Below, one piece after another: positions 16,228 to 23,002 of a stretch of DNA of 64,000 bases; the first letter of the stretch is position 1, and each line of letters opens with the position of its first letter. Below the pieces are notes generated by a model. It saw only the letters and a list, made by a program, of their open reading frames with translations. It was not told the origin of the DNA and did no database searches. This DNA is from an uncultured Prevotella sp. (GTDB taxonomy: Bacteria > Bacteroidota > Bacteroidia > Bacteroidales > Bacteroidaceae), in assembly GCA_905234265.1 (NCBI GenBank), contig CAJOHJ010000012.1, positions 1-64,000 of the forward strand. Direction: 5' to 3'. Made by a program: the position numbers and the translations under genes.

Positions 16228-16941
16228 TTATGGATGCAGCGTAAAACCGAGTGCCAGGTATGCTTTCTGTGAACACGGATTGGCAACAATCTGGGCAAAG
16301 ACTGGTACCGAGAACGTGTCAGTGATGCGGATGTCCTTGGTGGCCTTCAGCGCCAGGTTGGTTACCGCAAAGCCCGTAGTGCCGTAGCTGGTGGTGGCCC
16401 AGGGGACGGCGCCAGCCGTAGCAGTCCATTCTATGGCAGAAAGTTTGAATGGGACAATTACTTCCGCATAACTGCTGTAGGCTCGCTTGCCGTCCTTGTT
16501 GGTGCCGTCGTTGCCGGCAAAGTTGGTGTACCACTGCAGGGCCAGCGGTCCGAAGTCGTAGCCGATGTTGGCCTCAAAGACGTGGTTTGTGCCGTGGGCG
16601 TCATACTTGAAGTAGCGTCCGTCAGGGTCGAGTCCGTCGTTGAACCAATAGTCGGTAATGCCGACATTGAAACCTCCGATGGTGTAGGCGAGCGTCAGGT
16701 CAAGCTCCTTCGTGTCGCTGGCTTCTGCCAGTCCTACCGAACCCCACGCAGTCAGCGACAGTCCTTTGTAACCGACGCCTAATGTTGGCTGCAGTGACGC
16801 ATTCCCCAAGTCCTGGCCACGCCAGATGTAGCTACTTACAACGTCTCCGCTAATCGTTGTCTCAATCTCATCTTGTGCCTCAGCGGCCGTTGCTCCGAGG
16901 AGCAACAGGCTCGTGAGAAATAATCCTTTTACCTTTTTCAT
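16228..16941 (-). CDS. Outer-membrane porin-like protein linked to ammonium transport
   Basis: The start at 16941 (MKKVKGLFLTSLLLLGATAAEAQDE) gives a clean signal peptide. An earlier in-frame ATG would add 21 unlikely residues. The 237-residue product resembles TorF-type putative porins: ISGDVVSSYIWRGQDLGNAS near the N-terminus, repeated amphipathic strands, and a barrel-like C-terminal strand (AYLALGFTLHP). It lies directly downstream of amtB, separated by a 70-base spacer whose gene-proximal end is a heptad array, so outer-membrane passage of ammonium or a related nitrogen source is inferred. The substrate is not known. Confidence 0.78.
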   Translation of the reverse strand: MKKVKGLFLTSLLLLGATAAEAQDEIETTISGDVVSSYIWRGQDLGNASLQPTLGVGYKGLSLTAWGSVGLAEASDTKELDLTLAYTIGGFNVGITDYWFNDGLDPDGRYFKYDAHGTNHVFEANIGYDFGPLALQWYTNFAGNDGTNKDGKRAYSSYAEVIVPFKLSAIEWTATAGAVPWATTSYGTTGFAVTNLALKATKDIRITDTFSVPVFAQIVANPCSQKAYLALGFTLHP

Positions 16942-16985
16942 AATACTATTTTTTTTTATTTTGAGCGTAGGCAAATGCTTCGCCA

Positions 16986-17013
16986 TTCGCTTTTCACTCT
17001 TCACTTTTCACTT
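16986..17013 (-). repeat. Four-unit heptad array after amtB
   Basis: TTCGCTT, TTCACTC, TTCACTT and TTCACTT (28 bases) run up to and into the amtB TAA stop codon (17012-17014). The array lies in the amtB-porin spacer. Confidence 0.85.
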
Positions 17014-18265
17014 AGTTATAGCAACTCTCTCCATGTTCGTAAATGTCGAGTCCTTCTTCTTCCACGCGTGCCTCAACACGCAGTCCGCATGCCTTCTTGA
17101 TGCCGTAGAACAGTGCGAAGCCGCAGGCTGCTGCCCAGAGGTCGATGCATAGTATGCCGAAGCACTCTGCTCCGAAGAAGCCCCATCCGTAGCCGTAGAA
17201 GGCGCCGCTGCTGACAGACAGCAGGCCGGTCATCAGCGTACCCAGTATGCCGCAGACTCCGTGTACCGAGCTGGCGCCCACAGGGTCGTCGATGTGCAGC
17301 TTGTGGTCGATGAACTCAATGGCATAGACAAGCACGATGCCGCATACCAGACCGATGATGACGGCTCCGATAGGGCTGACGAGGTCGCAGCCTGCCGTGA
17401 TGCCTACCAGGCCTGCCAGCACGCCGTTCAGCGTCAGTGACAGCGATGGCTTGCCATACTTCCACCATGTGAGGAACATCGTGGCTACGCCGCCGGCAAC
17501 AGCTGCCAGATTGGTAGTCAGCAGCACGTGCGAGATGGCCGTGCGGTTTACCTCGCCGCTGGCAGCCAGCTGCGAACCGGGGTTGAAGCCGAACCATCCG
17601 AGCCAGAGGATGAAGACGCCCAGCGAAGCCAGTGACAGGTTGTGGCCGGGAATGGCGCGGCTCTTGCCGTCCTTGCCATACTTGCCCAGGCGCGGGCCCA
17701 GTGCCATGGCGCCAATCAGAGCCAGTACGCCGCCAACGCTATGCACGATAGCCGAACCGGCAAAGTCGTGGAACACACTGCCAAAAGTTGTCATCATGAA
17801 TGAGTCGGCTGCGTCGTTGCACAGCCAGCCGCCTCCCCATGTCCAGTGACCCTCGACGGGATAGATTATCAGCGAGATGAATGCCGAGTAAACCAGGTAC
17901 ATTGAGAACTTGGTGCGTTCGGCCATGGCACCGCTGACAATGGTGGCCGAAGTGGCGCAGAACACCGTCTCGAACATCAGGAAGCCTTCAACAGGCAAGT
18001 CGCCGTGATAGAAACTCAGGTCGCCCCAGTTAGGTGCGCCAATGAAACCGGCTCCGTCAGAGCCAAACATAAAGCCGAAGCCTATAAAGAAGAACAGCAG
18101 TGAGCCGAACATGAAGTCGACAAAGTTCTTCATAAGGATGTTTGCAGTGTTCTTGCCGCGTGTGAAGCCTGCCTCACACAATGCAAATCCGGGCTGCATC
18201 CAGAATACCAGCATCGCGGCCAGCAACATCCATACTGTATCAAGTGATAATGCAATTTCGTTCAT
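17012..18265 (-). CDS. amtB: Ammonium transporter
   Basis: This 417-residue inner-membrane channel of the Amt/Rh family begins MNEIALSLDTVWMLLAAML and shows about eleven hydrophobic helices. Signature segments are GFALCEAGFTRGKNTANILM, FDFAGSAIVHSVGG-like DFAGSAIVHSVGGVLAL with a pore histidine, and DDPVGASSVHGVCGILGTL with the second. It moves ammonium into the cell and is gated by the PII protein GlnK, whose gene lies upstream on the same strand. The C-terminal tail (about 30 residues) would contact GlnK. Confidence 0.97.
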   Translation of the reverse strand: MNEIALSLDTVWMLLAAMLVFWMQPGFALCEAGFTRGKNTANILMKNFVDFMFGSLLFFFIGFGFMFGSDGAGFIGAPNWGDLSFYHGDLPVEGFLMFETVFCATSATIVSGAMAERTKFSMYLVYSAFISLIIYPVEGHWTWGGGWLCNDAADSFMMTTFGSVFHDFAGSAIVHSVGGVLALIGAMALGPRLGKYGKDGKSRAIPGHNLSLASLGVFILWLGWFGFNPGSQLAASGEVNRTAISHVLLTTNLAAVAGGVATMFLTWWKYGKPSLSLTLNGVLAGLVGITAGCDLVSPIGAVIIGLVCGIVLVYAIEFIDHKLHIDDPVGASSVHGVCGILGTLMTGLLSVSSGAFYGYGWGFFGAECFGILCIDLWAAACGFALFYGIKKACGLRVEARVEEEGLDIYEHGESCYN

Positions 18266-18270
18266 TTTTT

Positions 18271-18390
18271 TTAGTCGTTTAGTTGTTTAGTTGTTTTGTC
18301 GTTTGGGGATTATACCTTAGTCGTTTAGTTGTTTTGTCGTTTTGGACTGCTCTGTTTAATATCTAACTACCCTAAACGACCAAACGACCA
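18271..18390 (-). repeat. Array of GTCGTTT/TAGTTGTTT units between glnK and amtB
   Basis: Units of 7-8 bases related to GTCGTTTAG and TTGTTTAG recur at 18271-18300 and 18318-18344. They face an inverted stretch, TAAACGACCAAACGACCA, at about 18373-18390, so the spacer can fold into a hairpin. The same unit fills the dapF-dapL gap and occurs inside gltB. Confidence 0.85.
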
Positions 18391-18409
18391 ATATCCCAAG
18401 CCACCAGAA

Positions 18410-18757
18410 TTATTTTTTGTCGCGAAGAACCGTGTCGCCATTCTCGCCGGTGCGGATGCTCCACGTGTCAATCATGTCGCTCACGAAAATGCGGCCGTCG
18501 CCAATCTCGCCAGTGTGGGCCACCTTCAGAATGACTTTCACCGTCGGCTCCACAAACTGGTCGCGGCACACGATGGTCAGCGCAACGCGCTCTATCACGT
18601 CAGTCGAGTACTGCACGCCACGGTAGATTCTTTCCTCGCGGCTCTGGCCGATGCCGTGCACGTTGTGGTACTCGAACCAGTCGATGTCCGACTGCAACAA
18701 AGCCTCCTTCACATCCTCGAACTTCGTCTTCCGGATGATTGCTTCAATCCTTTTCAT
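18410..18757 (-). CDS. glnK: Nitrogen regulatory protein P-II
   Basis: This 115-residue trimeric signal protein binds ATP, ADP and 2-oxoglutarate and blocks AmtB when nitrogen is plentiful. The beta-alpha-beta core starts MKRIEAIIRKTKFEDVKEAL. The T-loop ends in IYRGVQYS, so Tyr45 aligns with the classic modified tyrosine, but the loop is about six residues shorter than in enterobacterial PII. The B-loop reads HTGEIGDGRIFV, with Glu and Arg at positions usually Lys. It heads the glnK-amtB-porin group and is preceded by a -7 element and a perfect 9-base inverted repeat. Confidence 0.94.
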   Translation of the reverse strand: MKRIEAIIRKTKFEDVKEALLQSDIDWFEYHNVHGIGQSREERIYRGVQYSTDVIERVALTIVCRDQFVEPTVKVILKVAHTGEIGDGRIFVSDMIDTWSIRTGENGDTVLRDKK

Positions 18758-18803
18758 ACCTTAAATAATTTTTTTGGTTAATACATAATAATTATATATA
18801 AAT

Positions 18804-18834
18804 GCAGCGTGACACTTTGTTTGTATCACGCTGC
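18804..18834. promoter_or_regulatory. Perfect 9-base inverted repeat in the glnK leader
   Basis: GCAGCGTGA (18804-18812) and TCACGCTGC (18826-18834) are exact complements with a 13-base spacer. They lie at and just after the -7 element of glnK, so they could act as an operator or a 5' mRNA hairpin. Confidence 0.55.
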
Positions 18835-18841
18835 AAAATTA
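18834..18841 (-). promoter_or_regulatory. -7 element of glnK
   Basis: TAATTTTG on the minus strand, 77 bases before the glnK ATG. It is the same octamer as at glnN, also without a clear -33 partner. Confidence 0.5.
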
Positions 18842-18958
18842 TTGCATTTTGTAAAGATAATCCGCTAAATATTTGCAATTTGATTGTTAAATTTCGGTGT
18901 TTATTTCAAAATGTAAACAATTTATTAGGTTTTCGATGCACTTTGCTTTCACTTGGAA

Positions 18959-18996
18959 TGAAAAAACTGTCATTTTGATGCAAAGTGACAGTTTGG
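18959..18996 (-). terminator. Terminator after dapL
   Basis: AAACTGTCA and TGACAGTTT arms (18964-18972 and 18986-18994) enclose a 13-base loop. A run of A on the plus strand gives the T tract on the minus-strand transcript. Confidence 0.78.
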
Positions 18997-19010
18997 CCTG
19001 ATTGCGTTTT

Positions 19011-20243
19011 TTATTTGTTCCAGGCCTTGATGCGCTCCAGAGCCTCGTTGGTGCGCTCGTGGGTACCGAAGGCGGTGAAACGGACGTAGCCCTCACCGCT
19101 GGGACCGAAGCCGACACCGGGGGTGCAGACGACATTGGCGCCATAGAGCAGGGCTTCGAAGAAACTCCACGATGACATGCCGTCGGGAGTCTTCATCCAG
19201 ACGTATGGTGCGTTCTCGCCCCCATAGCATTCATAGCCGAGCGACCGAAGTGTTGAAAGCATCTTGGCGGCATTCTCCATGTAGTAGTCGATGGTCTGCT
19301 GGATTTGTTTTTTGCCTTCGGGAGTGTAGATGGCCTCGGCAGCACGCTGCGAAATGTAGCTGGTGCCGTTGAATTTAGTGCATTGGCGGCGCAGCCACAG
19401 CTGGTTGAGGGAGATACGCTCGCCCTCGAAGGTGGCCACGCTGACCTCCTTGGGTACGATGGTGTAGCCACAGCGGATGCCCGTAAAGCCTGCAGTCTTT
19501 GAGTACGAGTGGAACTCTACGGCACACTTGCGGGCGCCGCGGATTTCGTAGATGGAGTGGGGGATTTCCGGGTCGCGGATGTAGGCCTGATAGGCGGCGT
19601 CGTAGAGTATGAGGGCATCGTTCTTCAGTGCATAGTTCACCCACTTGCGCAGTTCCTGCTTGGTGATGACTGTACCCGTGGGATTATTGGGGTAGCACAG
19701 GTAGATGACGTCTACGGGACGCCCCTTCGGCAGTTCAGGAATAAAGCCGTTCTCGGCCTTGGTGGGCATGTAGCGCACGTTGGTCCAGTGTCCGTCCTTA
19801 TAGACGCCGCAGCGGCCTATCATTACGTTGGAGTCAATATAGACAGGGTAGATGGGGTCGGTGACGCCGATGAAGTTGTCCCAGTGGAGCAGCTCCTGGA
19901 AGTTGCCCGTGTCCGACTTGGCGCCGTCGTTAATAAATACCTCGTCGATGTCAAGGTGTATGCCGCGTTGGCGGAAGTCGTTTTTCAGTATGGCCTCACG
20001 CAGGAAGTCGTAGCCCTGCTCGGGACCGTAGCCGCGGAAGCCCTCCGGTGTAGCCATCTCGTCTACAGCCTTGTGCATGGCCTCGATGACGGCGGGGCAG
20101 AGCGGCTGGGTGACGTCGCCGATGCCGAGCGATATGACGTCGGCCTTGGGATGCATCACCTTGAAGGCATTCACCTTCTTGGCGATGTCGGCAAACAGGT
20201 AGTTGTTCTGGAGATTCAGAAAGTGGATATTTACTAAAGCCAT
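19011..20243 (-). CDS. dapL: LL-diaminopimelate aminotransferase
   Basis: DapL converts tetrahydrodipicolinate directly to LL-diaminopimelate using glutamate, bypassing the DapC/D/E steps. The 410-residue class I aminotransferase begins with NIHFLNLQNNYLFADIAKKV and has the family segments SLGIGDVTQPLCPAVIEAMH, GYGPEQGYDFLREAI, CYPNNPTGTVITKQELRKW and a PLP lysine in HSYSKTAGFTGIRCGY. It follows dapF on the same strand after a spacer filled with GTCGTTT-type repeats. A terminator lies just downstream. Confidence 0.96.
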   Translation of the reverse strand: MALVNIHFLNLQNNYLFADIAKKVNAFKVMHPKADVISLGIGDVTQPLCPAVIEAMHKAVDEMATPEGFRGYGPEQGYDFLREAILKNDFRQRGIHLDIDEVFINDGAKSDTGNFQELLHWDNFIGVTDPIYPVYIDSNVMIGRCGVYKDGHWTNVRYMPTKAENGFIPELPKGRPVDVIYLCYPNNPTGTVITKQELRKWVNYALKNDALILYDAAYQAYIRDPEIPHSIYEIRGARKCAVEFHSYSKTAGFTGIRCGYTIVPKEVSVATFEGERISLNQLWLRRQCTKFNGTSYISQRAAEAIYTPEGKKQIQQTIDYYMENAAKMLSTLRSLGYECYGGENAPYVWMKTPDGMSSWSFFEALLYGANVVCTPGVGFGPSGEGYVRFTAFGTHERTNEALERIKAWNK

Positions 20244-20249
20244 ATTTCT

Positions 20250-20351
20250 TGGTCGTTTGGTTGTTTTGTCGTTTGGTTGTTTGGTTGTTTGGTCGTTTGG
20301 TTGTTTTGTCGTTTGGCCGTTCTATCTTTTCTAAACGACAAAACGACCAAT
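20250..20351 (-). repeat. GGTTGTTT/GTCGTTT array filling the dapF-dapL gap
   Basis: Units GGTCGTTT, GGTTGTTT, TGTCGTTT and variants occupy most of the 110 bases between the dapF stop and the dapL start. The dapF-proximal end carries the reverse complement (AAACGACAAAACGACCA), so the whole spacer can fold back on itself. Confidence 0.9.
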
Positions 20352-20353
20352 TC

Positions 20354-21166
20354 CTAATCTACTGATTCTATTTCGCCGTCGAAGACGAATGCGGCGGGGC
20401 CGGTCTTCAGAATATGGTTGTCAGACTGGCGCCACTCTATGTGGAGCGTGCCGCCGTCCATGATGATGTTGCTTTCCCTGCCGGCACGACCTGTCAGGCA
20501 GGCGGCGACAGCAGTGGCGCAGGCACCGGTGCCGCAAGCTTGTGTGATGCCGCTGCCACGCTCCCAGACACGGGTGCGGATTTCCCCATCCTTTTCTATG
20601 TGGGCAAACTCTATGTTGCAACGCTGCGGGAAGGCCGGATGGTGTTCCAGGGCATGTCCAGCCTCTTCAACTTTGTTGACGTCATCGGTGAAGATGACAT
20701 AGTGCGGATTGCCCATCGAGACGAAAGTTCCCTGCGTGAGATTGCCCGTCGGGGCAAATTGTTCCGCATTTTCCAGGACAGGCTCTCCCATGTCTACAGT
20801 GATGCTTTCTGCAATGCCGCCGCTGACATGGAGCTGCAGCGTCTTGATGCCGGAAAGAGTGAGCAGGCGAATAGACTCCTTGCTGGTGAGGCCGCGCTCG
20901 TAGAGATACTTGCCGATGCAGCGCGACGCATTGCCGCACATCATGGCCTCAGAGCCGTCGGCATTGAAGATGCGCATGGAGAAGTCGGCCTCTGGAATGG
21001 GCGAGCGGTCAATCAGCACCAGACCGTCGGAGCCGATGCCCTTGTGGCGGTCGCTCCAGAGGATGGCCGCAGCCGAGGGGTCGGCAATGGGATGCTCCAT
21101 CGTGTTGACGTAGATGTAGTCGTTGCCACAGCCGTGCATCTTGGTGAACCTGATTTTCTCTGCCAT
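20354..21166 (-). CDS. dapF: Diaminopimelate epimerase
   Basis: DapF interconverts LL- and meso-diaminopimelate for lysine and peptidoglycan synthesis. The 270-residue protein has the paired catalytic cysteines in [16 protein letters not shown] and [13 protein letters not shown], plus the [15 protein letters not shown] start. It forms an operon with dapL, the preceding step in the pathway. A -33/-7 promoter with ideal 20-base spacing lies upstream at 21215-21246. Confidence 0.97.
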   Translation of the reverse strand: MAEKIRFTKMHGCGNDYIYVNTMEHPIADPSAAAILWSDRHKGIGSDGLVLIDRSPIPEADFSMRIFNADGSEAMMCGNASRCIGKYLYERGLTSKESIRLLTLSGIKTLQLHVSGGIAESITVDMGEPVLENAEQFAPTGNLTQGTFVSMGNPHYVIFTDDVNKVEEAGHALEHHPAFPQRCNIEFAHIEKDGEIRTRVWERGSGITQACGTGACATAVAACLTGRAGRESNIIMDGGTLHIEWRQSDNHILKTGPAAFVFDGEIESVD

Positions 21167-21214
21167 ATTGCTGTTCTTTTTTGAAGTTCGCTATCCCCTT
21201 GTCAGATTTGGCTG

Positions 21215-21246
21215 CAAAGGTAAGACAAAAAGATATATATGGCAAA
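21215..21246 (-). promoter_or_regulatory. Promoter of dapF-dapL
   Basis: On the minus strand TTTG (21243-21246) is followed after 20 bases by TACCTTTG (21215-21222). This is a full match to the Bacteroidetes promoter pattern. Confidence 0.8.
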
Positions 21247-21409
21247 GAAATGCATTTCTTTTTGTTTGTTAAATTGTTCGTATTGTGTCATTTTGTAAAG
21301 AAATTGACATTTGTGGCTTTCGTTTTGTTTTCACTTTGCGTGTTTTCCTTGCAGTTTTTTTACATTCTGTCATTTCTGCCTGTTTTTCTCAGCCGTGTTT
21401 TTCCGGTAA

Positions 21410-21513
21410 AAATATCTCTGTGAGATAAAAAAATATCTCTGTGAGATAAAAAATTATCTCTGCATGATAAAAAAATATCTCAATGAGATAATTCCGTAAC
21501 ATGCAGAGATAAT
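21410..21513. repeat. ATCTC/GAGAT palindromic mosaic, locus A
   Basis: Alternating GAGATAA and TTATCTC blocks joined by A/T runs and by CATGCAGAGAT or CTGCATGATAA linkers. Short palindromes such as GAGATAAAAAATTATCTC recur. It lies between the dapF promoter and the gltD end. Confidence 0.85.
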
Positions 21514-21568
21514 CTTATGAACAGGTCATTGCTGTTCGTTGGCCTATTTGTTGGTCAGCTGGAACTCG

Positions 21569-22963
21569 TTACTTGCTTAGGTATGCATCGACCTTCTTGG
21601 CAGTCTCTATGCCGCTGGCCAGTGCGCGAACCACGAGACTGGCACCATTGGCAGAGTCGCCGCATACGAAAACGTTGTCAGGGTATTCTGGATGTTCCGG
21701 TTTGAGGAAACCCATAGCCAGCAGCACCAGTTCGGCCTTGATGATTTCGGGCTTTCCCTTCTCAACCATCATCGGACGGCCGCCGTTAGGATTAGGCTGC
21801 CAGTCAATCTCCTGCACCTTTACGCCTGTCAGCCTGCCGTCCTTGCCAAGGAATTCCAGCGTGTTGATGTTCCACCTGCGCGTGCAGCCCTCTTCGTGGC
21901 TCGAAGTAGTCTTCAGCGTGCGAGGCCAGTTGGGCCAAGGGTTCTGTGGGTCTTCAGGGCCTTCTACAGGGCGTGGCATGATCTCTATCTGCGTAACGCT
22001 CTTGCAGCCTTGGCGGTGTGCCGTGCCGATGCAGTCGGAGCCGGTGTCGCCGCCACCAATGACCAGCACGTCCTTGCCCTTGGCGGTGATGCGCTCGTCG
22101 TTGCTGAATTCCATGCCTGCCAGCACGCGGTTCTGCTGCGACAGCATTTCAAGAGCCAGGTGGACGCCCTTCAGTTCGCGGCCTGGAATGTTGAGGTCGC
22201 GGGCTGTGGGTGTGCCGGTTGCGATGACGACGGCGGAGAAGGCCTTAAGCGTAGAGTTTAGAGTGCAGAGCGTAGAGTTTGCATTGTACTTAAACTCAAT
22301 GCCCTCCTGCTCCAGCAACTGGATGCGGCGGTCGATGATGGTCTTGTTGAGCTTGAAGTTGGGGATGCCGTAGCGGAGCAGGCCGCCAGCGGCTTCGTTC
22401 TTTTCGAACACGGTAACGCTGTAGCCCATCAGGTTCAGTGTGTTAGCAGCGGCAAGGCCCGCAGGGCCTGCACCGATGACGGCGACGCGAACGGGGACGT
22501 CGGCGACCGAATCGCCGACCACCGTATGGCGCGTAATGCGCGTGATGTCGGTGTGCGGCTGGATATATCCCTCGCGGAAGGCGGCCTCGGTGATGGCAGC
22601 CTCGTCTTCGCGGTTGGTCGTCGGCTCGTGGTTGAAGCGGTTCAGCACGCAGGCCTTTTCGCAGAGTGCCGGGCAGATGCGTCCTGTGAACTCCGGGAAT
22701 GGGTTGGTGCTGTTCAGCAGGCGGTAGGCCAGCTCCCAGTCGCCTTTATATAGGGCGTCGTTCCACTCTGGGGCTTTGTTGCCCAGCGGACATGCCCAGT
22801 GGCAGAACGGAACGCCGCAGTCCATGCAGCGTGATGCCTGCAGCTTGCGTTCGCGGGTGTTCAGTGTCTGCTCCACCTCGCCAAAGTCGTGGATTCTATC
22901 GTGAATAGGCCGGTAGCCTGCCTCCTGGCGGTGTATTTCTAAAAATGCTTTCGGATTTCCCAT
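21569..22963 (-). CDS. gltD: Glutamate synthase small subunit
   Basis: GltD is the FAD-dependent NADPH-oxidising subunit that supplies electrons to GltB. Its 464 residues start with an Fe-S N-terminal domain (CMDCGVPFCHWACPLGNKAPEW) followed by two dinucleotide-binding motifs, VAVIGAGPAGLAAANTLN and DVLVIGGGDTGSDCIG. Between them at about residues 229-238 lies NSTLCTLNSTLK, encoded by a four-unit heptad array and not expected in the family. It follows gltB after 36 bases made up largely of heptad repeats. Confidence 0.97.
   Translation of the reverse strand: MGNPKAFLEIHRQEAGYRPIHDRIHDFGEVEQTLNTRERKLQASRCMDCGVPFCHWACPLGNKAPEWNDALYKGDWELAYRLLNSTNPFPEFTGRICPALCEKACVLNRFNHEPTTNREDEAAITEAAFREGYIQPHTDITRITRHTVVGDSVADVPVRVAVIGAGPAGLAAANTLNLMGYSVTVFEKNEAAGGLLRYGIPNFKLNKTIIDRRIQLLEQEGIEFKYNANSTLCTLNSTLKAFSAVVIATGTPTARDLNIPGRELKGVHLALEMLSQQNRVLAGMEFSNDERITAKGKDVLVIGGGDTGSDCIGTAHRQGCKSVTQIEIMPRPVEGPEDPQNPWPNWPRTLKTTSSHEEGCTRRWNINTLEFLGKDGRLTGVKVQEIDWQPNPNGGRPMMVEKGKPEIIKAELVLLAMGFLKPEHPEYPDNVFVCGDSANGASLVVRALASGIETAKKVDAYLSK
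22251..22278 (-). repeat. Four-unit heptad array inside gltD
   Basis: GTAGAGT, TTAGAGT, GCAGAGC and GTAGAGT (28 bases) are translated in frame as part of a Ser/Thr/Leu-rich loop between the two nucleotide-binding domains. Confidence 0.82.
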
Positions 22964-22967
22964 GATG

Positions 22968-23002
22968 AAAATTGAAAATTGAGAATTGAAAATTGAGAAT
23001 TA
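22968..23002 (-). repeat. Five-unit heptad array spanning the gltB stop codon
   Basis: AAAATTG, AAAATTG, AGAATTG, AAAATTG and AGAATTA (35 bases). The last unit contains the gltB TAA stop (23000-23002). The array fills most of the gltB-gltD gap. Confidence 0.9.
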
